In this document: positions 22,553 to 33,896 of the stretch, piece after piece
Layout of the letters: every line of letters starts with the position of its first letter
Position numbering within the stretch: position 1 is the first letter of the stretch
Origin: Delphinapterus leucas
Lineage: Eukaryota > Chordata > Mammalia > Artiodactyla > Monodontidae
Assembly: GCF_002288925.2 (NCBI RefSeq)
Contig: NW_022098000.1
Location: 3,062,234 to 3,126,233 of the forward strand
Length of the DNA: 64,000 nucleotides
Direction: 5' to 3'
Notes under the pieces: model-generated
What the model was told of the DNA's origin: nothing
The model's database searches: none
The model's input: the letters and a program-made list of their open reading frames with translations, nothing else
Translations under genes and position numbers: made by a program

Positions 22553-25530
22553 TGTTGCCAGTGTCAACAAGTTGACCCAGTTCTCTGTAGACACCCCGAC
22601 CATGTTCAGTAGTCCACTTAAAGAAGCATAAATTGTAGATCTCAATGTTGATAATATGCAACTGGTGATTAAGTTGTTTATTGCCCTTTTCCACTGGTGA
22701 TTGTAAAATGTGATTTATTTAGAATTGAAATCTCTTAAGCAAACTCTGTGAACTTCTCTTGGTTGGGGAGAACTCTATCCTTTTGTTATATTTGCTTTTT
22801 TTCTTTTTAAATTTATGCCTCCCTACTTTATCCTTAATTCTATCACTTCTGGATAGTTCTTTTTAAAAAAGTATTGTCACTTTTTTTTCTTTAAGCCCTC
22901 AACATGAATGGAAGTAATTAATCAAATGGTATTGCCCACAAACTAACTCTGCAGGAGTACTACTTGACATCATTGGTAATTATTATAACTTAGTTTCCCA
23001 GCTTTTCCCAAAGATATATCTTGAGATTTTTTTCAAGAAATCTGGCCCTATTTCAGATGATGTTAAGGGAAATTTTATGAGTGTTGTGGCCTAGGGATGT
23101 TTTCCCCTTTGGTTTAGCTACTTATTATACCCTGGTGGTGGGATTGTGAAAATACTAGCAAAGAACAAAGACCCAAAGAGGAATGTCCCCGGGGTAAAGG
23201 TCCTCTGGATTACCCTCTGAACACGTCAGGCTGCTGTCTGCTGCAAGGATCAGAAAACCCCAACCTAATTGTCTTGAAGAATAAGGGAATTCCTTAATTC
23301 ACATCACAAGGTGTCCTGAGGGAGGGCAGGTTTCAGACACTGTTTGTTAGGTTCTGTCTGTGACCCTCTTGGCCCCACCATCCATTGAGGGTAACAAGAG
23401 CCTACAACAACCCTAGGCATCACCTCCAGACATTGCCCAGAGAAAATGTGGGCCTTTTTTTCTGTATGTCTTTTGAAGAGCACGTCTTCCCATGCAAACT
23501 CCAGCAGATGTCTCTTGGTGAGTGAGTGGCCAAAACTGCATGATAAGACCATTCCTAAAGCAATCAATAGCAAGGGGACGGGATTGCCATGGAAGGTTGG
23601 TGAAGCCTTTGGCTTTTTGGCAGAAGCAGGTTATTCCGATAAAATTGGGGTTTAGTGTAGGCAACCAAGAGCTTCAGCTGTGCCCTTGGAGGACCATCAA
23701 GGGAAGAGAAGAAATTTAAATAGAGTTCTTGACGTGTTCCAGGTGTATGTGTGTAGGTCTGAAAGAGACAAACAGTCTGTTAAACATTTGAAGTCGAGGA
23801 GCATTAGGCAAGACACTGAAACACTGGGATTACAGAGCTGAAGTAAATGTATATCTTGGTCCTGCCATCCAGGAGAGAGTTCTAACTCTAATTAGCACTC
23901 TAGATTTAACTCTAGAATTAACTCTAATTAGGTAGCCTCAATTCATCTTTCAGTTAGCAAACCAGTAAATAAGACAAGTAGAGAAAGAGCTTCGGGGGAA
24001 GGGGGTGCTAATGACATTAGTGTAAATAGAGTTTCTGAATGAATGGAAGATTTCATTTATTTTTCCAATTGCCCTTCCCCACTATTTAAAAAGTATTATT
24101 AAATACCCTCTTGCAAATTATCCTGTCCTGGGTACTGAGATAGATCAGTTAAAAGATGACTGATGGAATTAAAAATGCACTTCTACTTTGCCTCTGATTA
24201 ATGCCGTGTTGGCTGCGAGGTGGGCTGGCTGGGTTCTGACCCATAATTCTGAAGGTCATGGTGATTACAGGTATGGGATGGCTTACAGCCCTCTCCTCTA
24301 AATGGCTGTTACAGAAGTACCTCTTAAGTGCTAAACCATTTGACATGCCTTTTATCATATCCTTATGACTCTGCATGTGACTAATATGTGCTTTTTCTGA
24401 TTTTATTCTTACTTATTTTTTAATTCCTTTGGGAGTCTTTGTTTTTATTTAATGTGGAAAAATATTAAAGGAAGCCTCTTAACTAATAGTGAAAAATAAT
24501 TTCACAGTATATTCCTGCTTACAAGGGCTTTTATTGAAAAGAGCAAAGAAACTGAGAGGGCTTTGGTGAAATTCAATTGACTACAGGCTCAAGTATGGAA
24601 AACTAGTACTTTCTGAGGTAGCTTTTTACCTTTTTCAAAATATAATTGGGGAGGAGAGGGTAGTTTTTGCAATTGACCAGTTCTAGAAAGGCTGAAAAAT
24701 AAAAAAAAATTTCTTCTCTGTTGTGTGTCTGGCAAAATCTTACTTAATTTCTTTCTTTTAGGTAGGGATGCCTGCCAACGTGCAAAAAAGAGCACCTTAA
24801 ATATTCTTCTGCATTTTATAACTAACGTGATTTGGCATCCCTTGATTTTGGCAGCAGGTTGTATGTGAATTGTAGATCACCAAAGAGAGCGATTGGTGGC
24901 TTACTCAACAGCCAGTTAATGTACAACTGTGAAAACTCACTGGTTCGAAGCCACTGCGGACTAGAACTTCACCTAATGCTTCTTAATTTAGTGGGTTTTT
25001 TTGTCTGTGTGTGTCTTTAATATGTCTCACAACCCTAACATGGACCCTTGCAAATGACTCAAAATCTGGGGAAAATGCTAAGAGCAAACATTCATGTACC
25101 AGATTCCATGGGGCCTTCATCATTTTTAATGTGAAAAGAATCTGGTTTTGGTTTCTTTCATCTTTTATGGCCAAATTGGGTCCAGAAGATGAAACCATGC
25201 ACCAACACTTTCTGACTCAACAGCATTGGTAATGGAGAGGAAATGCGTAGAGATCAGATCTGTGCGATCAGATGTCCAAGGTAGAGGTGAATTGTTTTCC
25301 TTCATTCTTGAAACAAAGAGAGGAAAACTGTCTTCAGGTCTCAGAACCACTGAGGGCAGGAAATAACTTCAGAGGCTCAGAGTCTGGCTGCCTTTGAGAT
25401 CTGCTTGGAAGGGTGACCTGCATGAGAAGGTGTAATGGCATACCCCATGCCCACGGTCCCCACCAAGGAAGGCCCCTTGGGGGAGCAGTAAAGCCCTTTC
25501 AGGTGTCTGCGTATTTATTACCTTTCCTTC
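22553..25530. other. Unique sequence about 3 kb long, no gene supported
   Basis: No recognisable coding exon. At 23882-23932 the motif AACTCTAATTAG occurs twice around a CTCTAGATTTAACTCTAGA imperfect palindrome. Short open frames around 23300-23700 occur on both strands and lack splice or start support. Confidence 0.4.
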
Positions 25531-25545
25531 AAAGGAAGGGTTCTT

Positions 25546-25745
25546 TTTCTTTTGCGGTACGTGGGCCTCTCACTGTTGTGGCCTCTCCCATTGCGGAGCA
25601 CAGGCTCCGGACGTGCAGGCTCAGCGGCCATGGCTCACGAGCCCAGCCGCTCCGCGGCATGTGGGATCTTCCCGGACCGGGGCACGAACCCGTGTCCCCT
25701 GCATCAGCAGGCGGACTCTCAACCACTGCACCACCAGGGAAGCCC
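25546..25745 (-). mobile_element. CHR-type tRNA-Glu SINE
   Basis: Reverse copy ending CACCAGGGAAGCCC, with the perfect 15-bp duplication AAAGGAAGGGTTCTT (25531-25545 and 25746-25760). Confidence 0.92.
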
Positions 25746-25760
25746 AAAGGAAGGGTTCTT

Positions 25761-27040
25761 AAATTGTGATATGTAGATGTCCAGAAGATCCATAAATGGG
25801 CTTCAGGAAGTCTGTGGAACTGTCTGGAATTTTGAGTTCATTTTTTCTTGGTAGAGAGATCTTCATTTACATCAGATTCTGAAAGGAGTCCCTGTTCATT
25901 CTCAAAATAAAGACATAGTCAAGACATTCTGAGCTTCTGTTTTAAGGTTTCTCTCTTCTTGTGTAAAGTTGAATATTGAATTGTGGCTAGAATTAAGTGA
26001 ATTCTGAATATATATATGTATACACACATACATGTGTGTATATATTTATTTATGTTTCTTTTAAAAATTTATATTTTAATCAAAGTTGTACCTATTTTCA
26101 AAGTCAAACAGCTCCACAATGTTCATTATAAAAATAAAGCACTGCCTCTCACCACCCCCATCTCTGCTTCACAGGGGCAAGCACTTTCAACTTTCTTAGC
26201 TATTTCTTTTGGAGTTTACCTCCATATTTCTAAATAAAATGACTATACTGCGAGTCTTGGTTTTCGCAGTGTTAGCTGTTACCTATTGACGGTCCACTTA
26301 CAGAAGAGGATATAGGTGTTATAGCTCTCCCCACCCCCAGATAGGCAGGGGTCTTGCAGGTGTTTGCACACACAAGTATACACACACTCGCACAACCACC
26401 CACCCCCATTCCTCCAATATACTTATATAACAATATTTGGTTAGCTCAATATTCTTTGCTTCCATTATTATTCCCATGTAAATTTTATTCATACCTGGGT
26501 CACATAGTATGCTGTGATCACATTTCTTATTTTGTACAAATTTGTTTCTCTTGGAGCTAATAAATTTTTTAGTGTTCGAGAAAAACATCCTCAAAATAAT
26601 TTTTTAGTGTGTCTTTTTCTAATTTATCCCCAAAACTCGCTCCAGAGACATGGATCTTCTCTCAAAACATCCTTACCTATCAGGTCATCCATCACGATTA
26701 TCATTTCTTGGAGAAAAGCTCCCAGAGCCTCTGTCCATGGCCAATCTCTGGGTCTGTTGCCCTTGGATCTGTTTTCGTCATCACCTTGCACTCCTCTCAT
26801 CTCTCTTCTGATTGGACCACCTGCTGGACGGAGTTAGGCTTTCCATTATCTTGGTTTGCTCCCTTGGTTTATTATAACATATTTTTTGATAATGTTCCAA
26901 GAAAAGTTGCATGCATAATAAATGTTTTGAGAGTTTGCATGTTTGAAAATATTTTAATCCTGCCCTCACAATTGTTTGGCTTATTTTAGAATTCCAGGTT
27001 TAAAATGATTTTCCTTCAGAACTTTTGAAAATATATAAAC
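25761..27040. other. Mostly unique sequence with AT/CA-rich simple repeats
   Basis: Short TA/CA alternations at about 26008-26045 and a C/A-rich run at 26368-26410. Part of 26065-26245 looks like an unassigned old interspersed repeat. No gene supported. Confidence 0.4.
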
Positions 27041-28828
27041 AACAGTACTTTATTGATTAAAAAGTTTAGTAGATATACATTTGTGTAAAATAAGTAGTTT
27101 CCAACGTACATTTTTATAGGTAGATATTAGTAATATCTTGGTAAAATAATGTAATATAATGAACAAAATCATTTTTCTAAATCTAGGCGGCAAAACAATG
27201 ACATAAAAACTATAGGTTCCCTCACCCTCATAAACATGATTAAATGTTAACTTCTGCTGAGTAGTAATTTTACTGGAGCGTCACAAGGCTTAGTTTATAG
27301 TGGTCATTTACAAATAGATAAAACAATTTAGTATAATTAACAAATGTCAAAATAATTTTAAAAATTGACCTATGTAATCTACTGAAGTCATAGAATACTT
27401 CCTCTTGTAAGAACATGCATAATAACTCAAATATAACATATTGATAGAGTTCCTAAAGGTAAATGCTAAAAAGTTCCGTAAAAGGAAACCATATCACATT
27501 TGACCATTCATAGTTACTCGAGGAAAAATGTGCAGTATTAATGAGAAACGTGAGTATTTTTGAAGTAGTATACGTTCAAAGCTAATATTTTTAACTTATC
27601 CTTTTTTTAGTTTTGGTTTGACCAAATATAAAACAAAACTCCCACCCTCTCCTTAAATTGAACTTCTTTTCAATCTCTATACCTCCCATTGATGAAAATG
27701 AAAATGCAAATAAACCAACACCCACTGCTGTCTTTACTCCCATTAGTTCCCTTATTATATCAATTTTGGGGGACTAACTTGAAAATATCAGTAGAAATGT
27801 TGAAAGAAAGCAAACACTTTGAATTTCAACTCACATATTAGTGTACTACACAGTAAGGTACACTAAAAAGGAAAAAGCCCACATTTTGCCCACAGTAGGT
27901 GAACATCAGTACCTTTGACCTTTGGCACCTGAAATCTACTGGCGTTGATTTCAGATACATCTTATTCTTGGACAACATATGGAAAAATTTGTATTACTCA
28001 GAATGAAGGAAATAACAGCGGATGACAACGGGTGAGACCATCCAAACACGACACAGTGATCACTACTAATCTCATTCCATCAGAAAACTATCCAAAAAGG
28101 GAACAAAGTCCCTTTTTGTAGGTACCAGGGCTCCATTTGGCCAAACCCACAAGCGCATCCTGGGTCTGGGATCTTGAAGACTAACCCCCAAATGAACCTA
28201 ATGAATAATGCTGAGACTGATCTTTAAAATGGTTTTGCAACAGGCCTATTAAGGCTTTTAAAATTCTTTTAAAAGAGAGAACATTATATTCAAATTTAGT
28301 TAATGAAAATATAGTTTACTGACTCTCTCATTTTGTAGGTAAGAATCTTAATTTAAAATCCAATAATTGGAGCTTATAAGCTATTTTGACTTTTTTCTGT
28401 AGCACAATGTAACCAATATTAACTTTCGAGGAATAAACATTTTAGAAGATTATAAACTAAAAATGGCTTAGAATGAGTTTACTCCAATTGCTTTAACTTT
28501 TAAAATTATTTGGCATCAGAATCCAGAGTACTTTTAAAATTACCCCGTGGAAGCCTCTTTTTTTTTCTCCAAAGCTATTTAAGTATGATTTTTCTCATTA
28601 TATTGTTTTCCATTGTTTTACTTGGTAAGCAGATAAGTGTATAGGTAAATTATCTGTGTTGAATGGTAGCTGCAAGCTGGCTTTAAGTGTTGTGCTCAAA
28701 CATACACAGTAAGAACCAAGGAAGAGACAAAGTGGGACTGCGTGCTCAGTGATGGCCTCATCCCAGGTCCCATCAGCTGGTCTTTCTGTATCAGTAGATA
28801 GACGCCTTGCCACTCAAAAACAACTTAA
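27041..28828 (-). other. AT-rich unique sequence with 3' UTR character, minus strand
   Basis: On the minus strand this 1.8-kb repeat-poor stretch ends with an AATAAAGTACTG motif (AATAAA at 27054-27049) followed by AT-rich sequence. It has no coding frame. It could be a 3' UTR or a retrocopied UTR, but AATAAA is frequent by chance and I see no attached coding exon. Confidence 0.2.
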
Positions 28829-28842
28829 AATGAATTTTTTTT

Positions 28843-29469
28843 AATTAAAAAAATTTTTTTTAATTTTTAATTGAAGTATAGTTGATTTATAATGTATTAG
28901 TTTCAGGTGTACAGCAAAGTGATTCAGTTTTATATATATATATATAGATATCTATATATATTCTTTTTTGGATTTTTTTCCATTATATTACAAAATAATG
29001 AATACAGAGCAAGAAAAAGACATTGAAGAACTAAAGAAGCAGCTAAGTCTCCTCTCTCAGGTCAAAGGGGTTAAGGATGACCTGAAAGATGGGGTGTGCC
29101 CATCTAGCCTTAATAGGCTCTATAGATATGGAAGTAGACTTAAACTCTTTAAGCTAAATAGTAAACTGGAATGTAAATTTTCAATCTTTATTAGGGTATA
29201 GACGGTATAACTCTTAATTGTATTTAGTAAGCCTGTACAAGCCTGTACAAGTCTTGTTGTTTATCTATTTTATATACAGTAGTGTTTATATGTTAATCCC
29301 AAACTCCTAATTTATCCCTCCCCCACCCTGTTTCCCCTTTGGTAACCATAAGTTTGTTTTCTATGTCTGTGAATCTATACCTGTTTTGTAAATAAGTTCA
29401 TTTGTATCATTTTTTTAGATTCCACATATAAACAATGTCATATGGTATCTGCCTTTCTCTGTCTGACTT
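28843..29469 (-). mobile_element. L1 3' end, 5'-truncated, carrying an internal foreign insert
   Basis: The plus strand shows the reversed L1 3' end (GAAGTATAGTTGATTTATAA, a (TA)n at 28930-28946, later CTTGTTGTTTATCTATTTTA and ATTCCACATATAAACAATGT). A 14-bp duplication with one mismatch flanks it: AATGAATTTTTTTT at 28829-28842 and AATGAATTTCTTTT at 29470-29483. The expected ~35 bases between GAATACAG (ending about 29008) and CTTGTTGTTTATC (about 29253) are replaced by about 240 bases of unrelated sequence. Confidence 0.75.
29009..29250 (+). other. Unexplained insert inside an L1 3' UTR with a coiled-coil-like open frame
   Basis: This block does not match L1, SINE or L2 by eye. Plus-strand translation from an ATG at about 28999 is open to 29201 and starts MNTEQEKDIEELKKQLSLLS, which has heptad-like coiled-coil character. 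It ends in a tandem GCCTGTACAA repeat (29231-29240, 29241-29250). There is no poly(A) tail or duplication. It may be a captured transcript piece, a repair filler, or an L1 variant I do not know. Confidence 0.4.
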
Positions 29470-29483
29470 AATGAATTTCTTTT

Positions 29484-29814
29484 CTTGATATAAATCAATA
29501 GTTCTAATCAACGATTAGCTAGTTAGGTCTATTGACCTCAAAGAAGTTAATTATTAATGATACTGTCTGAGCAGTTATTGAAAACCAATTCCAGCATTCA
29601 TGGTTAAATAGGAAGAAAAATGAAAAGAAATTTACAGCACAATTAAAAAACATAACAATGATGAATAATGTTAAAGTACTTTTTTAGGAAAAAAAGATGC
29701 TTTTATCTTTCATCTAAAAATGAAAGCAAAATTAAATTCCTCAGGAACTGTTAAAAGGATGAACATTGTTCCAACAACTGCATGAATAACAACATTCCTG
29801 CTCTGGCGGTTCCC
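29484..29814 (-). other. Likely 3' UTR of the septin-2 retrocopy
   Basis: This stretch follows the pseudogene stop on the same strand, is AT-rich and matches no repeat. It ends at the duplication of the adjacent L1 tail. No poly(A) tail or AATAAA is clearly preserved, so the retrocopy 3' end is not fixed. Confidence 0.35.
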
Positions 29815-30808
29815 TTACACAGGTGCTCAGGAGCACAGCCATCTCCGTTTCCACCCTGCATTTGCTTTTGCATCTGTGTCTGCATTCATGAAATTCACTT
29901 GCATTCATCTCTTGCATGCAACTAGCATTTCCAGCAAGGTGTGGTCTTTATTCAGATCCTCGCTTTTTTGTTGTTTCTCTTAAGCCTTTCATAGTGAAAG
30001 TCCTGGGTTAGCCCCTTGAGGTCTGCGGGTGGGCGATGAGTTCTGTGCTCAGCTACTGTCATGTTGTCCTGGGGTCTTCATGCCCACAAAGCCCCACGGA
30101 CAACAATGACGTCTAACCCCTCGCCATTCATGTCTATCTGCAGAAATTGGAATCCGAGACTCGAGGGAGCCTAGTCTGATCTTTAAACTCTTCATCTTCA
30201 TCTGATTCTTCTCCTAGGAAGTGGTAAACTTTGATGTTATGTTTTTCAATTTTATCAAGAATCTATTTCTTCAATGGCGGTCATTTTATCACTAAGGTTG
30301 TCAACTTTTGCAATTACAGATACAATAGTTCATGTGTATTATCTTCATAAATTTAGCTTCAAGTAATTTAAGTTCATGATCAAAAGATGAAAGTATAAAA
30401 ACAACAATGCATCGTGTTCTCTGTGATATGACTGTCTGTTCAATACATGTTCATCACACAGATAACATTTGAACTGCTTATCAATGTAAGAGATAATATT
30501 CAACCCTGCAGTTGGCTATATCACCATATCTTGGTGTAACCACTGCTGTAAGTCACAGTTTGACCCCTTCTCTCTCTTTGATCTTAACTCTTTAAGCCTC
30601 GATTTGGAAAGTTTTTTCAATTGTCTCTGTTCCATGTAAAATTATTTTGTGTTGGAGATCAGTCAAGGGTAGTCTATGAGCATGGATTTTTAATCATCAG
30701 TATGAACTAAAAAAGCACTTTCACTGGACTTGATTGGGAAGATTTACAAATGCAAAATCGCTAAAAAATTCTGGATTAGTAAGTAAACTGAGCAGCCTGC
30801 TTGAACAT
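29815..30808 (-). pseudogene. SEPT2P: Septin-2 processed pseudogene
   Basis: Intron-less septin-2-like coding text runs the whole length in order on the minus strand, with stops and frameshifts. From the ATG at 30808-30806: MFKQAAQF (start), VNLPNQV, TFQIEA, TPRYGD (the G3-like DTPGYGD, with changes), YIDKQF, VIAKVDNL (the AKAD G4 motif, damaged), [33 protein letters not shown] and MQKQMQGGNGDG. A TAA (29815-29817) lies where the septin-2 stop falls. It spans 994 bases against about 1086 for the 361-residue family member. The P-loop (GESGLGKS) codons are deleted. Septins are GTP-binding filament proteins of the cytoskeleton. This copy is a dead retrocopy. The start and tail point to septin-2 rather than another septin. 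Confidence 0.85.
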
Positions 30809-30902
30809 CTTTTAAAAAGTTTGGTGGGTCAGCAGAGAAGTCAAAGAGTGGATGCCAACTGACTGAGCCACAGACCCCACTGGCATCTGTGGTCATGCTT
30901 TC

Positions 30903-31880
30903 AAAAATATTAAAATAACAGATTTATTGAGATATAACTCACACATCCATTTAAAGTACACAATCAAGTGGTTTTTAGTATATTCATAGGGTTGTGTGGT
31001 CATGACCACTATCTAATTCCTGAATATTTCCATTACCCTCAAAAGAAACCTTGAATCATTCAGTCATTTGCCACTTCCCCCAGCCCCTAGCAAACACTAA
31101 TCATCCTTACATTTGTATGAATTTGCCTATTCTGGACATTTCATGTAAATGGAATCGTAAAATATGTGCTTCTTTTCTGACTGGCTTCTTTCACTTAGCA
31201 TATGTTAGCAAAGGTTCATTCATGTTGTAGTATCAATAATTCTTTCCATTTTATGGCTAAATAATATTCCATTGTGAGGATATTGCAATTTTGTTTACTC
31301 ATTTATCATTTAATAAACATTTGAATTGTTTCCACTTTGGGGCTATTACAGATAATGCTTCTATGAACATTCAAGTACACATTTTTATGTGGATGTATGT
31401 TTTCAGTTCTTTTGGGTCTATGCCTAGGAGTGAAATTGCAGGTCATATGGAAACTCCATGTTTAACAGTTTGAGGACCCACCAAACTGTTTTCCAAAGGG
31501 GTTGTACCATTTTACAGTCCTGTCAATAATATATGTGGGTTCCATTTTCTCCACAGCCTTGCTAACACTTGTTATGGTCTTTTTCATTATAGCTAACCTA
31601 GTGGATGTGAAGTGGTATCTCAAGTGGTTTTGATTTGCATCCCCTAATGACTAATGATGTTGGGCATCTTTTCATGCACTTATTTTCAAATTTGTACATC
31701 TTCTTTGGAGAAATGCCTATTTAAATTCTTTCCTGGTATTTTAATTGGGTTATATGTCTTTATATTGTTGAATTGTAGAAATTCTTTTTATATTTTGAGC
31801 ACGTCTCTTATCAGTTATATGATTTGCAAATATTTTCTCCATTCTGCGAGTTGTTTCCTCAGAATTTTGAAGGCACTTCT
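30903..31880 (-). mobile_element. Old L1M LINE, ORF2 3' part and 3' UTR
   Basis: The plus strand begins with ACAGATTTATTGAGATATAA and TAAAGTACACAATCAAGTGG (L1M 3' UTR, reversed), then decayed ORF2 text such as TATTTTCTCCATTCTGCGAG. Inactive fragment. Confidence 0.7.
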
Positions 31881-31989
31881 TCATTGTCTTCTGGGGTCAA
31901 GTTTGCTATTGAGGAGCCCAGTGCCATTGTAATTCTTTTTTTTTAATGGATTGAATTTTTTTTTAATTCTTGATTCTTTTTATGTGATC

Positions 31990-32045
31990 TGTTCTCTCTT
32001 TCTCTCTCCTCCCCCACCTTCTCTCTCTCTCACTCTTCCTCTCAG
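31990..32045. repeat. (CT)n-rich simple repeat
   Basis: Imperfect CTCTCT/TTCTCTC polypyrimidine tract. Confidence 0.8.
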
Positions 32046-32129
32046 CTTTTAGGACTTTCATTTTGTCTCTAGTATATACTAATTTTTGGATAATGTACAT
32101 TAAGGGTGGTAATAAAAAATCCATTGCGT

Positions 32130-32750
32130 TTGGAGATAAATATTTTTATTACAGTAATTTCCAAATATATGCAAAAGTAAAGATAATAGTATAATGAATG
32201 TCTACATACAATCATGTTTAATCATATAGATTAAACAATTACAACATTTTGCCTGTCATGTTTTATCCATCCCCTTCTTTTAAATTTTTTTGTGGAATAT
32301 TTTAAGGGTAATGCAAGATATCCATTATTTCACCCATAAATTCTTTAATATGCCTCTCTAAGAGATGAGTTTTCTTTTAACATATTTATGATTTCATTAT
32401 TACCTGTATAAAACTAAATAATACTGCCTTAATATTATCCAATTTTCCATTCATATTTGCATTTCTTCTAATGATCAAAATTTTTACTTACAACTGGATA
32501 ACATAGCTTATTCAATCATTCTCCTATTGATAAACATCTGGATTGTCATCAGTCTTTTATTACTACAAATAACTCTATAATAATTATCCTTGTGCGTATG
32601 TCATTTGGCATATTTGCAAATATCTCTTTTGGATGCAGCCCTGGAGTGGGATTGCTTGGTCTAATGGTAAATGTATATATATTTTGTTGGATATAGACCA
32701 ATATCTTTACATGAGTGTTGTGTAATTTTGTATTCCCTTGATGCAAAAAT
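32130..32750 (-). mobile_element. Old L1-like fragment
   Basis: TTATTACTACAAATAACTCT and TGGAGTGGGATTGCTTGGTC resemble the reversed ORF2 end of old L1. The 5' part (CCAAATATATGCAAAAGTAA) looks like an old L1 3' UTR. Diverged. Confidence 0.45.
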
Positions 32751-33069
32751 TATTCTGGAAACACATGTCCTTCAGTTCTGGGAAATTTGTTGAATTCTTT
32801 CTTTGATCATCTTCTCCTTATCTTCTCTTATCTCATTTTCTGGAATTCCCAGTATTGGGTATTTTCCTTTCTATCCAGCTCATTTTATTTTGTCATCTTT
32901 TTTCTCCTATTTCCTGTCTCTTTTTTTTCCTGGGAAAATTTTCTCCACTCGATCTTCAAATTTGTCTACTAGATTTTAATTCCATCAGTCATATTTTAAC
33001 TTTCAACAGCATTTTGGTTCCATTTTCTAGATGTTTTCTTTTGTTCTCACTTTGGTGATTCAACTTAAT

Positions 33070-33605
33070 TTCAATCAACCATTTTCATTCAACAAATATT
33101 AATTGAGCATCAGTTATTATGTCCTAGGTATTATTCTCGGCACTACAGAATTGGCAATGAATAAACAAACAAAATCTCTGTCTTAAGGAGCTTACAATCG
33201 AAAAGTAGCTCACAATCAAAAGCATTCAATGTGTCAATCAGGTAGTGATAAGTCTCTGAAGAAAAATGCAGAGTCAAGGAAGGCTGAGAGTGACTGGCAA
33301 GAGGGGAAGTCAAGACAGGTTTCAAAGGCAAGGTGAGATTTGTGAACAGACTAGAAAGAAGTGAGGAAGTAAGATGTGATATTGGGGAAGAGTTTTTCAG
33401 GCAGAGGAAACTGAAAGTACAAATGTCTTGAGGTGGGGATATGGGAAATTTAAGGAAAGTCAAGGAGACAAGTGTGGCTGGATCGGGATGAGTAAGGGGG
33501 TGAGTGATCAGAGGTGAAGTCAGAGAGGAATCAGGGGTGTGAAATCATGGAGGATTTTGAGTACAGGGAAGGCATGGTCTGACTTTTACACTTGGAAATT
33601 ATTGC
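33070..33605 (-). mobile_element. L2 LINE, 3' segment (part 1 of 3)
   Basis: The plus strand starts TTCATTCAACAAATATTAAT, GAGCATCAGTTATTATGTCC and continues with AGGAGCTTACAATCG, the reverse of the L2 3' end. The segment stops at an inserted L1 tail and continues beyond it at 33908. Confidence 0.75.
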
Positions 33606-33608
33606 TCT

Positions 33609-33896
33609 GAACAGACTTGTGGTTGCCAAGGGGGAGGAGAGGTAGGGGAGGGAAGGACTGGGAGTTTGCAATTAGCTGTTCAACATATTATATAAGGATG
33701 GATAAACAACAAGGTTTTATTGTATAGCACAGGGAACTATATTCAATATCCTGTGATAAACCATAATGGAAAAGAATATGAAAAAGCATGTATATATATG
33801 TGTAACTGAATCACTGTGCTGTACACCTGAAACTAACACAACATTGGAAATCAACTATACTTCAATTTAAAAAAAAAACCTAAAAAAACAAAAAAC
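33609..33896 (+). mobile_element. L1 3' UTR tail inserted in L2
   Basis: GACTTGTGGTTGCCAAGGGG through GGATGGATAAACAACAAGGT and ATCAACTATACTTCAATTTA to an A-rich end. TTATTGCTCTGA just before it and CTATGGCTCTGA just after form an imperfect target-site duplication. Confidence 0.8.
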
